A DNA stretch of 64,000 nt from Rhizobium metallidurans (GTDB lineage Bacteria; Pseudomonadota; Alphaproteobacteria; Rhizobiales; Rhizobiaceae). The stretch covers positions 186,001-250,000 of the forward strand of contig NZ_JACIDW010000004.1 of the NCBI RefSeq assembly GCF_014196505.1. Reading direction: 5' to 3'. Positions 10,008-21,318 of this stretch are shown piece by piece. Under the pieces are notes generated by a model that searched no databases, had not been told where the DNA came from, and saw only the letters and a program-made list of their open reading frames with translations. The position numbers and the translations under genes are program-made. The stretch's first letter is position 1. Each line of letters starts with the position of its first letter.

Positions 10008-10607
10008 ATGATACCGAAACTCATACTCGCTTCCTCCAGCCCCTTCCGTCGCATGCTGATGGAAAATGCCGGCTTGTCCTTCGAGGCTCATCCGGCGAAG
10101 GTCGATGAGCGGGCAATCGAAGCACCGCTCGAACGGGATGGCGCAACGCCCGATGCGATCGCGCTGGTCCTGGCCAAGGAGAAAGCCAAAGAGGTAAGCG
10201 ATCGCTCGCCGGGCGCGATCGTGATCGGTTCCGATCAGACGATGTCTCTGGGGCAGCGCACATTTCATAAGCCGAAGAGCATGGAAGACGCAGCCGGTCA
10301 TCTCGCCGCGCTGTCCGCGCAGACCCACAGGCTGAACAGCGCGGTCGCGCTTGCCTATAACGGCGACATCATCTGGGAGCATGTCTCGCGTGCCGAATTG
10401 ACGATGCGTCCGCTCACGGACGATTTCATCGCACGGCATCTGAAGCGGGTCGGCGATCGCGCCCTGAGCAGCGTCGGCGCCTATCAGCTTGAAGGGGAGG
10501 GCCTGCAGCTGTTCTCGAAAATCGATGGCGACTACTTCACCATATTGGGGCTGCCGATGCTGCCGCTTCTGGAAAAACTGAGGGAATTGGGTGCGATCGA
10601 TGGATGA
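10008..10607 (+). CDS. maf: Maf-family nucleotide pyrophosphatase
   Basis: This is a nucleoside triphosphate pyrophosphatase of the Maf fold that removes non-canonical nucleotides. The 199-residue protein starts at ATG 10008 ([11 protein letters not shown]). It shows the substrate loop SSSPFRR (9-15), IGSDQ with the catalytic Asp (73-77), and the C-terminal GAYQLEGEG region. The arginine pair after SP resembles the YceF type, which prefers m7GTP, more than the dTTP/UTP type; that is inference. Its stop overlaps the start of aroE and a parS-like site. Confidence 0.92.
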   Translation: MIPKLILASSSPFRRMLMENAGLSFEAHPAKVDERAIEAPLERDGATPDAIALVLAKEKAKEVSDRSPGAIVIGSDQTMSLGQRTFHKPKSMEDAAGHLAALSAQTHRLNSAVALAYNGDIIWEHVSRAELTMRPLTDDFIARHLKRVGDRALSSVGAYQLEGEGLQLFSKIDGDYFTILGLPMLPLLEKLRELGAIDG

Positions 10608-11457
10608 TTCACGTGAAACAATCGGCCGGCGTGCCTTCGTCACCGGCTTTCCCGTCAAGCATTCGCGCTCGCCGATCATACACGGCTATTGGCTGAAGTC
10701 GCTGTCTCTCGATGGAAGCTATCGCGCCCATGAAGTCGCCCCGGATGATTTTCCGGCTTTCATCCAATCCTTGAAATCAGGCGCATCGGACTTCGTCGGC
10801 GGCAACGTCACGATCCCGCACAAGGAGATGGCGTTCAAATTGGCCGATGAGCCGGACGACCTTTCACAGGAACTCGGCGCGTCCAACACGCTCTGGCTCG
10901 AGGATGGCAAGCTGAAGGCCACGAACACCGATGGCCGCGGCTTCACCGCAAATCTGGATGAGCGCCATCCCGGCTGGGACAAGGTGCGCTCGGCGGTTAT
11001 CCTCGGTGCGGGCGGCGCCAGCCGTGCCGTCATCCAGGCCGTTCGCGATCGCGGCATCAGGGAGATCCATCTCGTCAATCGCACGGTCGCCCGCGCCGTC
11101 GAACTCGCGGATCGTTTTGGAGAAGCGGTGCATCCGCATCCGATGGCGGCTCTTTCCGAAGTGATGAAAGGCGCTGGCCTCTTTATCAACACGACGTCGC
11201 TCGGCATGGAGGGAGAGATCGCGCCCGATATCGACTTCTCGCCGTTGCAGCCGGACGCCGTTGTCACGGATATCGTCTATGTACCGCTGAAGACGCCCAT
11301 TCTTGCGCAGGCTGAGATGCAGGGTTTCGCGACCGTCGATGGTTTGGGTATGCTGCTGCACCAGGCGGTACCCGGCTTCGAGAAATGGTTCGGAAAGCGG
11401 CCGGTCGTCGACGGGACACTTCGTGCCATGATCATCGCGGATATGGAAAAGCATTGA
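10591..11457 (+). CDS. aroE: Shikimate dehydrogenase AroE
   Basis: It reduces 3-dehydroshikimate with NADPH in aromatic amino acid synthesis. Motifs seen are the substrate site [22 protein letters not shown] with the catalytic Lys, the Rossmann loop GAGGASRAV, and NTTSLGM. Two starts are possible: GTG 10591, with AGGGA 5 nt upstream, or ATG 10600, which is poorly spaced from it. Either overlaps the maf end (17 or 8 nt). A parS-like site encodes DSRET near the N-terminus. The gene overlaps coaE downstream by one base. Confidence 0.95.
   Translation: MRSMDDSRETIGRRAFVTGFPVKHSRSPIIHGYWLKSLSLDGSYRAHEVAPDDFPAFIQSLKSGASDFVGGNVTIPHKEMAFKLADEPDDLSQELGASNTLWLEDGKLKATNTDGRGFTANLDERHPGWDKVRSAVILGAGGASRAVIQAVRDRGIREIHLVNRTVARAVELADRFGEAVHPHPMAALSEVMKGAGLFINTTSLGMEGEIAPDIDFSPLQPDAVVTDIVYVPLKTPILAQAEMQGFATVDGLGMLLHQAVPGFEKWFGKRPVVDGTLRAMIIADMEKH
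10605..10620. promoter_or_regulatory. parS-like site 4 (maf/aroE junction)
   Basis: TGATTCACGTGAAACA differs from the parS consensus at one position (T to A at base 3). It overlaps the maf stop codon (10605-10607) and the first codons of aroE. It lies about 1.5 kb right of the proposed oriC, whereas sites 1-3 are on the left. Confidence 0.83.
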
Positions 11458-12068
11458 TGCTGAAAATCGGACTGACAGGCTCGATTGGGATGGGCAAGTC
11501 GACCACGGCGAAGCTCTTCGCCGATGCCGGTCTGCCGGTCAACGATGCCGACGCCGTCGTCCATGACCTGTATTCGGGCGCCGCCGCGCCGCTCATCGAT
11601 GTCGCTTTTCCCGGATCGGTGAAGAATGGCACGGTCGATCGTCAGGAACTGGGCCGGCAGCTTGCGTCGCGTCCCGAAGGTTTCAAGCAACTGGAGCGGA
11701 TCGTCCATCCTCTTGTCCGCGAACGCGAAGCGATGTTTCTCGACGCGCAGCGCGGGCAGGGCACGCAGATGGTCCTTCTCGACATACCGCTGCTTTTCGA
11801 GAGCGGCGCCGCGGATCGGGTCGATGTCGTCGTCGTCGTCAGCTGTGATCCACAGATTCAGCGGCAGCGGGTACTTGCGCGTCCGAACATGACGGAAGAG
11901 AAATTCAATATGATTCTCTCGCGCCAGACACCCGATGCGGAAAAGCGCCGGCGCGCGCATTATGTGATCGATACCGGTCATGGCATCGACCAGGCCAGGG
12001 AGCGGGTCGGCGCCATTATCGCGGACCTGAGACAGCGGATAGCGAACGGAGATTTCCCGAATGCGTGA
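11457..12068 (+). CDS. coaE: Dephospho-CoA kinase CoaE
   Basis: It phosphorylates dephospho-CoA in the last step of coenzyme A synthesis. The P-loop GSIGMGKS is at residues 8-15. The DADAVVHDLY segment and HPLVRERE match the family lid and CoA-binding regions. The start ATG 11457 overlaps the aroE stop as TGATG, giving 203 residues, the usual size. The next gene, dnaQ, overlaps its 3' end by 8 nt. CoA synthesis is represented again by coaA at the end of the his operon. Confidence 0.94.
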   Translation: MLKIGLTGSIGMGKSTTAKLFADAGLPVNDADAVVHDLYSGAAAPLIDVAFPGSVKNGTVDRQELGRQLASRPEGFKQLERIVHPLVREREAMFLDAQRGQGTQMVLLDIPLLFESGAADRVDVVVVVSCDPQIQRQRVLARPNMTEEKFNMILSRQTPDAEKRRRAHYVIDTGHGIDQARERVGAIIADLRQRIANGDFPNA

Positions 12069-12774
12069 AATCATTTTCGATACGGAAACCACCGGGCTCG
12101 ACAACCGCACCGATCGCATCATCGAAATCGGTGGCATCGAACTCTTCAATCACTTTCCGACGGGAAAGACGCTGCACATCTATATCAGTCCGGGAGACCA
12201 GAAGGTCCATCCGGACGCGCTCGCCGTTCACGGGATCACCGACGAGTTCCTGAAGGACAAGCAGCCCTTCGCGGCGGTGGCGCAGGAGATTCTCGATTTC
12301 TTTGGCGAAGGCAAGTGGATCGCCCACAACGCCACCTTCGACATGGGCTTCATCAATGCCGAGCTGGCGCGGCTTTCCCTGCCGCCGATCTCTCCCGAGA
12401 ATGTGATCGATACGCTGTCGATGGCCCGGCGCAAGCATCCGATGGGGCCGAACTCGCTCGATGCGCTCTGCCGCCGCTATGGGATAGACAACTCGCATCG
12501 CGCCAAGCACGGCGCCTTGCTCGACTCCGAACTGCTCGCCGAAGTTTATATCGAGATGATCGGTGGCCGCCAGACGGCGCTTGGTCTTGGTGTATCGCAA
12601 AACAACGGCGCGTCGGAACGCAACGACAGCGATGACGATATTGTTCTCGTTGCGCTCGAGCGGCCGCGTCCGCTTGCACCGCGCCTCAGCGAAACCGAAG
12701 CCGAACAGCATGACGCGCTGATTGCCAAGCTCGGCCAGAAGGGCATCTGGGCGAAGTACGATCGCCCAAACTAA
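12061..12774 (+). CDS. dnaQ: DNA polymerase III epsilon subunit (3'-5' proofreading exonuclease)
   Basis: This is the proofreading exonuclease of the replicative polymerase. The DEDDh active site is complete: FDTETTG (Asp7, Glu9), HNATFDMGF (middle Asp), and SHRAKHGALLDSELLAEVY with the final His and Asp. The length is 237 residues (243 in E. coli). It follows coaE with an 8-nt overlap, the conserved aroE-coaE-dnaQ order of alphaproteobacteria. A strong shared terminator hairpin follows directly. Confidence 0.95.
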   Translation: MREIIFDTETTGLDNRTDRIIEIGGIELFNHFPTGKTLHIYISPGDQKVHPDALAVHGITDEFLKDKQPFAAVAQEILDFFGEGKWIAHNATFDMGFINAELARLSLPPISPENVIDTLSMARRKHPMGPNSLDALCRRYGIDNSHRAKHGALLDSELLAEVYIEMIGGRQTALGLGVSQNNGASERNDSDDDIVLVALERPRPLAPRLSETEAEQHDALIAKLGQKGIWAKYDRPN

Positions 12775-12776
12775 AA

Positions 12777-12798
12777 TGCCCGGGCGCTGGCCCGGGCA
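12777..12798. terminator. Bidirectional terminator between dnaQ and secB
   Basis: TGCCCGGGC (12777-12785), a 4-nt loop, and GCCCGGGCA (12790-12798) form a perfect 9-bp stem, with AT-rich sequence on both sides (AAAA before it, ATTAAAT after it). It lies between convergent dnaQ and secB and can serve both. Confidence 0.85.
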
Positions 12799-12822
12799 AT
12801 TAAATCTTCATTTGGTCAGGGA

Positions 12823-13299
12823 TTAGTTCGCCTGAACCTTGGCGCGGGCCTGCTCTTCGGCAACGCGCTGGGCAAACATCTGCGAGAAATCGATCGGGTC
12901 GATCATCAGCGGCGGGAAGCCGCCGTTGCGGGTTACGTCGGCGATGATCTGGCGCGCGAACGGGAAGAGCATGCGCGGGCACTCGATGAAGAGAACCGGC
13001 AGCATGTGTTCCTGCGGGAAGCCGGCGATCCGGAAGACGCCGCCATAGACGAGCTCCGTGTGGAATACCGTCTTGTCGCCTTCCTTGGCTTCGGCGTTCA
13101 AGGAGAGAACGACGTCGAAGTCCGTGTCGGAAAGCGGGTTGGCGTTGACGTTGACATTGATGTTGATGGCCGGTGCCTTGTCGCGGGCCTGCAGCGAACG
13201 CGGCGCACCAGGATTCTCGAAGGAAAGGTCCTTGGTGTACTGTGCTAGGATGGTGAGGCTCGGGCTCGTTGCACCGTTATTGCTGTTTTCGCTGTCCAT
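12823..13299 (-). CDS. secB: Protein-export chaperone SecB
   Basis: This is a cytosolic tetrameric chaperone that holds preproteins unfolded and passes them to SecA. I chose ATG 13299 (MDSENSNNG), because GAGGAAAA lies about 7 nt upstream; this gives 158 residues (155 in E. coli). A longer frame opens at 13341 but adds an unlikely N-terminus. Family segments include [47 protein letters not shown] and [13 protein letters not shown]. The divergent fxsA-timA promoter region is nearby. Confidence 0.95.
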   Translation of the reverse strand: MDSENSNNGATSPSLTILAQYTKDLSFENPGAPRSLQARDKAPAININVNVNANPLSDTDFDVVLSLNAEAKEGDKTVFHTELVYGGVFRIAGFPQEHMLPVLFIECPRMLFPFARQIIADVTRNGGFPPLMIDPIDFSQMFAQRVAEEQARAKVQAN

Positions 13300-13405
13300 T
13301 GGCTTTTCCTCGAGGGCATTGGATTTCGCCGCATCTATCATTTCGACGATGTCGTTACAACCCTAGCCCAGCCGGCGGTAATCAGGAAAGGCTCCGGCAA
13401 GAGCC

Positions 13406-13909
13406 TCATTCGCCAAGGCTTTTGCCGGACCACGGCGACTTGCCGTTCGGGTCGCGCTGATAATCCTCCGCATCGAGATCGACGACATTGGCGTTGTTGT
13501 CGCGATAGGGGGATTTCGGCGATGTCCGGGACGGGCCGCCGGACGCGCCGACTACCACGAAACGGCGGCTCACGTAGTTCCAGGCAAGATCCCGCACCGC
13601 TGGGACGAAGATGAGCAGCGCGACGATATCGCTGATGAAGCCCGGGATGATCAGGAGCAGCGCGGCGATGACGAACATCGCAGGCCGCAGCAGCTCGCGC
13701 CCGGGCATCGCGCCGGTGCGTCCCTCCATGGACATGCGTTTCAGGATGCCGATACCCTGCCGCCGCAACAGCATCATGCCGCCCACGAAACTCAGCATGA
13801 CAAGTCCGAGCGTTGCCCAAAGACCGATCGCCTTGCCGACAATCACGAAGCCCGCGATCTCGGCCAACGGCATCAGCAAAAGAAAACCAGGCAGCATTGT
13901 GAGGCGCAT
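13406..13909 (-). CDS. fxsA: FxsA family membrane protein
   Basis: This is a small inner-membrane protein; in E. coli, FxsA overproduction relieves F-plasmid exclusion of phage T7, but its normal role is unknown. From ATG 13909 (MRLTMLPGFLLLMPLAEIAG) it has 167 residues. There are three or four hydrophobic segments: two near the N-terminus around GFVIVGKAIGLWATLGLVML, and a pair in AMFVIAALLLIIPGFISDIVALLIFVPAV. The IPGF(I/L)SD motif is typical of the family. The polar tail is rich in Asp, Ser and Lys. The gene is divergent from the Tim44-like gene. Confidence 0.88.
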   Translation of the reverse strand: MRLTMLPGFLLLMPLAEIAGFVIVGKAIGLWATLGLVMLSFVGGMMLLRRQGIGILKRMSMEGRTGAMPGRELLRPAMFVIAALLLIIPGFISDIVALLIFVPAVRDLAWNYVSRRFVVVGASGGPSRTSPKSPYRDNNANVVDLDAEDYQRDPNGKSPWSGKSLGE

Positions 13910-14034
13910 TATGTCTATCCGGTTCTCACCGGCTCCATTGAAATCGGTCCAACGTACCGGACCCATTTGAATCATCTGTATATGCAGACTATATGGGTAT
14001 AGAAATTCCAGATGTTAACAGATTGCGGCGGGAT

Positions 14035-14739
14035 ATGGGTTCAAACGACTTCATCACTTTGTTTTTTCTCGTGGCGGCGGTGCTGATATTTTTGCAGCTT
14101 CGCAACGTCCTTGGTCGGCGCACGGGCAATGAGAAGCCGCCGCGCGATCTCTATACGCCGCGCGATGCCGCCGGTCCCGAGGCGCAGGATGCCGGAAAGG
14201 TCGTAACGCTGCCGCGCCGCGATGCAGCCGGCGAGGAAGAAGACCGTTTCGCGGCGATCGATGCCTTCGCGCCAGCCGGCACGCCGCTCAATGAATCGTT
14301 GCGGGAAATGAACAAGGCCGATCCTTCCTTCAGCCCGAAGGAGTTCGTCAACGGCGCCCGCATGGCCTATGAAATGATCGTGATGGCCTTTGCCGATGGC
14401 GATCGCAAGACGCTGAAGAATTTGTTGTCGAAGGAAGTGTACGAGGGCTTCGACGCGGCGATCGCGGATCGCGAAAGCAAGGGCGAGAAGGTCAAGTCGA
14501 CCTTCGTCGGTATCGACAAGGCCGAAATCAAGAATGTCGAGGTCAATGGCAGCGAAGCGCAGATCACCTTGCGCATCATCAGCCAGATGATTTCCGCGAC
14601 CTATGACAAGGCCGACGTCCTTGTCGATGGTGACGCGGAGACGGTTGCCGAAATCAGCGACCTCTGGACATTCGCCCGCGACACCCGCTCGCGCGATCCG
14701 AACTGGAAACTCGTGGCCACCGAATCGGAACATGAGTGA
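14035..14739 (+). CDS. Tim44/TimA-like domain protein
   Basis: This is a membrane-anchored protein with a C-terminal Tim44-like domain, related to the mitochondrial import factor Tim44; the bacterial role is uncertain. From ATG 14035 (MGSNDFITLFF) it has 234 residues. One transmembrane helix lies at about 5-22 (FITLFFLVAAVLIFLQL), then a charged linker, then the Tim44-like domain from about residue 85 (FVNGARMAYEMIVMAFADGD) to the end, including LWTFARD. An in-frame ATG at 13993 is possible. Its stop overlaps the start of mltA by 8 nt. Confidence 0.88.
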   Translation: MGSNDFITLFFLVAAVLIFLQLRNVLGRRTGNEKPPRDLYTPRDAAGPEAQDAGKVVTLPRRDAAGEEEDRFAAIDAFAPAGTPLNESLREMNKADPSFSPKEFVNGARMAYEMIVMAFADGDRKTLKNLLSKEVYEGFDAAIADRESKGEKVKSTFVGIDKAEIKNVEVNGSEAQITLRIISQMISATYDKADVLVDGDAETVAEISDLWTFARDTRSRDPNWKLVATESEHE

Positions 14740-15850
14740 TGATGAACGAGGCTTTGCCCTCGAGGCGATAGGCTTTGACGACCTGGAAGGCTGGAGGGAT
14801 GACGACCCCTCCAGCCTTTTCGAGGCTATGGAAACCTGCCGCCACCATATCGAAGAGACTAAACCCTACCGCACCGGATCGCTGGGCCTGACCAGCGCCG
14901 ATCTTCTCGACCTGTTGCAGGCCGCGCGCGATACACGACCGATGTCGGCAAGCGAGGCACGCTCTTTCTTCGAAACGCACTGTCGTCCCTTCGCCATCAG
15001 GCGAACCGACGGCGAGCCCGGTTTCGTCACTGCCTTTTACGAGCCCGAGATAGCTGTTTCAGCGAGGCCGGACGACGAATACCGGTTCCCGTTCTACCGC
15101 CGCCCTGACGACCTGATCGACCTCGACGATCAGAACCGCCCCGCCACGATGGATACGAGCTACATGTTCGGCCGATTGCGTGAGGGAACGATCGGGCCTT
15201 ATCTAGACCGTGCCGCCATCGACAAGGGAGCACTGGAAGGGCAGGGGCTGGAGATCGCCTGGGCAAAATCGAAGGTCGATGTCTTCTTCGTGCATGTCCA
15301 GGGCGCCGCGCGCCTGCGCTATCCCGATGGCCGCACGGGACGCATCACCTATGCGGCAAAGGCCGGCCATCCGTTTTCAGCGATCGGCAAACTGCTGATC
15401 GATCTCGGCGAGATCGACCGGGTGAACATTTCCATGCAATCGATCCGGCATTGGCTGGCGATCAATCCGGACCGTGTCGATGATATCCTCGCGCACAACC
15501 GCTCCTACATTTTCTTCCGCGAGGTCGAGGTCGACAACGAGGCTGCCGGCCCGGTCGCGGCCGCCAAGGTACCGTTGATCGCAGGACGGTCGCTGGCCGT
15601 CGATCGCATGATCCACACCTTCGGCTTTCCGTTCTACATCCAGTCGCAAAGCCTCCTGCATTTGCAGGGCGGAAAGCCCTTCCAGCGCCTGATGCTGGCG
15701 CTCGATACCGGCTCGGCCATCATTGGCCCGGCGCGCGGCGATATTTTCACCGGCTCCGGTGACGCGGCCGGCGAGCTTGCGGGCACCGTGCGCCACTATG
15801 CCGATTTCGCGATCCTCATCCCGAACAAAGCCGCCGTGAGGTTTGCGTGA
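14732..15850 (+). CDS. mltA: MltA-domain lytic murein transglycosylase
   Basis: This is a peptidoglycan-cleaving enzyme that releases 1,6-anhydromuropeptides. The 372 residues show the MltA core (FVTAFYEPEI; GQGLEIAWAKSKVDVFFVHVQGAARL) and the C-terminal 3D motif DTGSAIIGPARGDIF with the conserved acidic residues. The start is ATG 14732, overlapping the Tim44-like stop. There is no lipobox or hydrophobic signal at the N-terminus (MSDDERGFALEAIGFDDLEG), unlike E. coli MltA, so export needs explanation. It is coupled to smr downstream. Confidence 0.88.
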   Translation: MSDDERGFALEAIGFDDLEGWRDDDPSSLFEAMETCRHHIEETKPYRTGSLGLTSADLLDLLQAARDTRPMSASEARSFFETHCRPFAIRRTDGEPGFVTAFYEPEIAVSARPDDEYRFPFYRRPDDLIDLDDQNRPATMDTSYMFGRLREGTIGPYLDRAAIDKGALEGQGLEIAWAKSKVDVFFVHVQGAARLRYPDGRTGRITYAAKAGHPFSAIGKLLIDLGEIDRVNISMQSIRHWLAINPDRVDDILAHNRSYIFFREVEVDNEAAGPVAAAKVPLIAGRSLAVDRMIHTFGFPFYIQSQSLLHLQGGKPFQRLMLALDTGSAIIGPARGDIFTGSGDAAGELAGTVRHYADFAILIPNKAAVRFA

Positions 15851-16425
15851 TGGCGAAGGATCGCAAACTCAGCGCCGACGAACGCATCTTGTGGGGCAAG
15901 GTCGCGCGCAGCACGCGGCCGATGCCTGGCAAAACAGGTGCTTTGAATGAACTTGATGCCTTCCTCGAGGAGGCCGAGAAAGAGGCGGATGCCGCCACCC
16001 TGAAAACCGCCGCGCCAAAGTCGGCCGCGGGCGCCGGCGGGCAACCGGAACCGTCAGCGGCGCCGAAGCCCGCGGGCGGTATCCATCATCCGCTGGAGCG
16101 CCCGGTCAAGCGCAAGATCGCCAAGGGCCGCCTCGCGCTCGAGGCCCGCATCGATCTTCATGGCCTGGTTCAGAGCGAAGCGCACATCATGCTGCTCGAG
16201 TTCCTGATGCGGGCCCATGACCGTGGCATGCGCCATGTCCTCGTCATCACGGGCAAGGGCAGCTCGCTCGGCAGCGATGGCGCGTTGAAACGTGCCGTGC
16301 CGATGTGGTTCTCCAAGCCGGAATTTCGCTACCTCATCTCGTCTTACGAGGCGGCGGCGCAGCATCATGGCGGCGAGGGCGCGCTCTACATCCGCTTGTC
16401 TCGTCGCGCGGGCGACCGGTTATGA
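15850..16425 (+). CDS. Smr-domain protein (putative nuclease)
   Basis: The C-terminal Smr (small MutS-related) domain spans roughly residues 95-191, with the DLHG motif (RIDLHGLVQSEA) and the HVLVITGKG strand. Smr domains in other proteins have nicking or RNA-cleaving activity; the substrate here is unknown. The first 90 residues are low-complexity, rich in Ala, Pro and Lys. The start ATG 15850 overlaps the mltA stop as TGATG; GTG 15847 also fits. The next gene overlaps by 4 nt. Confidence 0.9.
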   Translation: MAKDRKLSADERILWGKVARSTRPMPGKTGALNELDAFLEEAEKEADAATLKTAAPKSAAGAGGQPEPSAAPKPAGGIHHPLERPVKRKIAKGRLALEARIDLHGLVQSEAHIMLLEFLMRAHDRGMRHVLVITGKGSSLGSDGALKRAVPMWFSKPEFRYLISSYEAAAQHHGGEGALYIRLSRRAGDRL

Positions 16426-16799
16426 CGCCGTTCGGGGAAGCGATCCGCAAGCTGAGAGAGCGCAAGGGGGTCTCGCAGAAGCAGATGGCGGAAGCGTTGA
16501 ACGTCTCTCCCGCCTATCTCTCAGCACTCGAGCACGGAAAGCGTGGCGTTCCGACCTTCGACCTTCTGCAGCGCATCGCCGGCTACTTCAACATCATCTG
16601 GGATGAGGCCGACGATCTGTTCCTGATCGCGCGCTTTTCCGATCCGCGAATTGTCATCGATACCTCGGGTTTAGCGGCCGAGTACACGACCTTCGCCAAC
16701 CGCTTGGCGGGGTCTATTCGCCATCTGGATGAGGCGACATTGGCAAAACTGTCGGAGGTTCTCGAAAATGCGGAAAACGCCGACGGAAAACGGTCATAA
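16422..16799 (+). CDS. XRE-family helix-turn-helix regulator
   Basis: This is a 125-residue DNA-binding protein with a lambda-repressor-like helix-turn-helix at about residues 5-60 (LRERKGVSQKQMAEALNVSPAYLSALEHG). It starts at ATG 16422, overlapping the smr stop as ATGA. The C-terminal half (FDPRIVIDTSGLAAEYTTFANRLAG region) has no enzymatic motif that I recognise. It is the last of four translationally linked genes (Tim44-like, mltA, smr, this one). The target is unknown; autoregulation of this chain is only a guess. Confidence 0.87.
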   Translation: MTPFGEAIRKLRERKGVSQKQMAEALNVSPAYLSALEHGKRGVPTFDLLQRIAGYFNIIWDEADDLFLIARFSDPRIVIDTSGLAAEYTTFANRLAGSIRHLDEATLAKLSEVLENAENADGKRS

Positions 16800-16884
16800 T
16801 CCCCTGTTTTATGCGCTCTTGGCGACCGCCGGCATTGGGAACTTCATGCAAAAACCCTATATTCAACGTGATTAAGGCCGGTGA

Positions 16885-19368
<2,484 letters not shown>

Positions 19369-19386
19369 TCGCTGGCATTTATCGAC

Positions 19387-19424
19387 AAACGGCCCTGTGG
19401 CTCACCAGCCGCGGGGCCGTTTTC
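19387..19424. terminator. Terminator between gyrB and the nitroreductase gene
   Basis: AAACGGCCC (19387-19395) pairs with GGGCCGTTT (19414-19422). The inner GTGGCT and AGCCGC pair with one G-U wobble around a CACC loop. A TTTTC tract follows on the plus strand, and AAAA precedes on the other side. It lies between convergent genes and could work in both directions. Confidence 0.87.
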
Positions 19425-19434
19425 TATTGCGCTC

Positions 19435-20028
19435 TTATCCGGCTACGAATTTTCCCTTGAAGACGACCTCGGCGAGCGCCTTTCGCTGGCTGGGAAACTC
19501 GCGCTCCTGGTTGCGCTCCGATAGCACGCTCCTGTCGGCAAGGCGTCCGAAGGCAATTCCCGCTTCGACGCGGTAGCCTTCCGGAATGGCGAAGGTGTCG
19601 CGGATCTCGTCGTGCTTGATGCCGCCCATGCCGTGCGCGTAGAAGCCGGAAAACTTGGCCTGCAGCGCCAGATAGCCCCATGCGGTGCCGGCATCGAAAG
19701 AGTGGGTGTAGCTCTTGCGCCCCTCGGATAATTCGCCATTGAAGCCCTTCGACACCACGAAGATGAGCGCCGAAGCATTCTTCGCCCACTCCTGGTTGGA
19801 GTCCACCAGCAGCGATACAAATCCGTCGAAGTCGTCCGAACCCTTCAACGAATAGATGAAGCGCCACGGCTGCTGGTTGGCGGACGATGGTGCCCAGTGC
19901 GCGGCGTCCAGGACGGTCAGCAGGTCGGCTTCGTCGATGATCTCGCCGGTAAAGGCGCGGGGCGACCAGCGGTCGAGAAAGATCGGTTCGATCGGGTATT
20001 GGGATTCGCGGCTGTTGCTCTTTGTCAT
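19435..20028 (-). CDS. Nitroreductase-family oxidoreductase
   Basis: This is an FMN-dependent NAD(P)H oxidoreductase of the nitroreductase fold; the physiological substrate is unknown. ATG 20028 (MTKSNSRES) gives 197 residues, with GGAAAG about 5 nt upstream; a longer frame to 20247 looks spurious. Family features are RWSPRAF near the N-terminus (FMN phosphate contact), HWAPSSANQQPWRF, GTAWGYLALQAKFSGFYAHGMGG, and the final GKFV. It is divergent from the FAH-family gene. Confidence 0.88.
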   Translation of the reverse strand: MTKSNSRESQYPIEPIFLDRWSPRAFTGEIIDEADLLTVLDAAHWAPSSANQQPWRFIYSLKGSDDFDGFVSLLVDSNQEWAKNASALIFVVSKGFNGELSEGRKSYTHSFDAGTAWGYLALQAKFSGFYAHGMGGIKHDEIRDTFAIPEGYRVEAGIAFGRLADRSVLSERNQEREFPSQRKALAEVVFKGKFVAG

Positions 20029-20271
20029 GGTCTTTCCGACAGTTGGTGGCGGGGCGCCGAGGTGATCTCCTCGGCAAACGCACTCTTGCCACCCTCGGAG
20101 ATCAGTCAAGATATGTGTGCACCTGGCGCCGGAAAGACAGTGTCCGCGCCGTTCAATTTTTGCCGGCTTTTGTAATCGGACCGTACCGCTGACATGAAAA
20201 GCCGTAATGACACCGGTGAATAATTCGTTCATAGGTGATGAACACATGGCTCACGCTGAGGAGGAAATTCG

Positions 20272-21114
20272 ATGAAGCTCATGCGCGTTGGAGAGATTGG
20301 CCGGGAAAAGCCGGCGATGCTGGATGCGGACGGCAAGATCAGGGATCTGTCCGGCCATGTATCCGATATCGCGGGCGAGGCGATTTCGCCCGAAGGTCTG
20401 GCCAGGCTCTCGGCGGTCGACCCGAAAACCCTTCCCGAACTTCAGCCAGCCCGCATTGGCGCCTGCGTTGCCGGCACCGGCAAGTTCATCTGTATTGGTC
20501 TCAACTTCTCCGACCACGCCGCCGAGACCGGCGCCACCGTACCGCCGGAACCCGTCATCTTCATGAAGGCCACCTCGGCCATCGTCGGCCCGAACGACAA
20601 TGTTCTTATTCCGCGCGGCTCCGAAAAGACCGATTGGGAAGTCGAGCTCGGTGTCGTCATCGGCAAGACCGCCAAATATGTCAGCGAGGCCGATGCGCTC
20701 GACTACGTGGCGGGCTATTGCGTTTCGCACGACGTTTCCGAACGCGCCTTCCAGACCGAGCGCGCCGGCCAGTGGACCAAGGGCAAGTCCTGCGACACCT
20801 TCGGCCCGATCGGCCCATGGCTGGTGACCAAGGACGAGATCGCCGATCCGCAGAACCTCGGCATGTGGCTGAAGGTCAATGGCGAAACCATGCAGAACGG
20901 ATCGTCGAAGACCATGGTCTATGGCGTTGCGTTCGTGGTTTCCTATCTCAGCCAGTTCATGTCGCTGCATCCGGGCGACGTGATCTCGACGGGTACGCCT
21001 CCAGGCGTCGGCATGGGCATGAAGCCGCCGCGTTTCCTGCGCGCCGGCGACGTTGTCGAGCTCGGCATCGAAGGTCTCGGTACGCAGAAGCAGACATTTC
21101 AGGCCGATCTTTAG
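20272..21114 (+). CDS. Fumarylacetoacetate hydrolase (FAH) family protein
   Basis: This is a metal-dependent hydrolase/decarboxylase of the FAH superfamily, which includes ureidoglycolate lyase-like, acylpyruvase and 2-keto-4-pentenoate hydratase-like enzymes; the substrate cannot be assigned. The 280 residues show CIGLNFSDHAAETG, the metal-binding WEVELGVVIGK acidic pair, a conserved VSHDVSER segment, and the STGTPPGVG loop. The start ATG 20272 has a strong AGGAGG about 6 nt upstream. A clear terminator follows. Confidence 0.88.
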   Translation: MKLMRVGEIGREKPAMLDADGKIRDLSGHVSDIAGEAISPEGLARLSAVDPKTLPELQPARIGACVAGTGKFICIGLNFSDHAAETGATVPPEPVIFMKATSAIVGPNDNVLIPRGSEKTDWEVELGVVIGKTAKYVSEADALDYVAGYCVSHDVSERAFQTERAGQWTKGKSCDTFGPIGPWLVTKDEIADPQNLGMWLKVNGETMQNGSSKTMVYGVAFVVSYLSQFMSLHPGDVISTGTPPGVGMGMKPPRFLRAGDVVELGIEGLGTQKQTFQADL

Positions 21115-21150
21115 GCGTTTGACGAGTGTTAAGCATTTGAGCGCAGCATC

Positions 21151-21182
21151 ATGCCGGGGAGAGAATCCCCGGCATTTCTTTA
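21151..21182 (+). terminator. Intrinsic terminator after the FAH-family gene
   Basis: ATGCCGGGG (21151-21159), a 7-nt loop, and CCCCGGCAT (21167-21175) form a 9-bp GC-rich stem followed by TTCTTTATT on the plus strand. Confidence 0.85.
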
Positions 21183-21318
21183 TTGCGGTGCGGATCGCTC
21201 ATGTTGCTGTGCAACAAAAACCTGTTACTGTGCGTTGAGATGCCAGCACATCGTTGGAAAGAGGTCGATGCCTTTCAGCAGGCGTCATCTTCCAGATGAA
21301 AGAAAGGTGATGCATCTC

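Noticed and set aside
20056..20075. GCCGAGG/CCTCGGC hairpin in the nitroreductase leader
   Set aside because: Seven base pairs with a 6-nt loop and no second structure; not matched to any riboswitch or attenuator I know.
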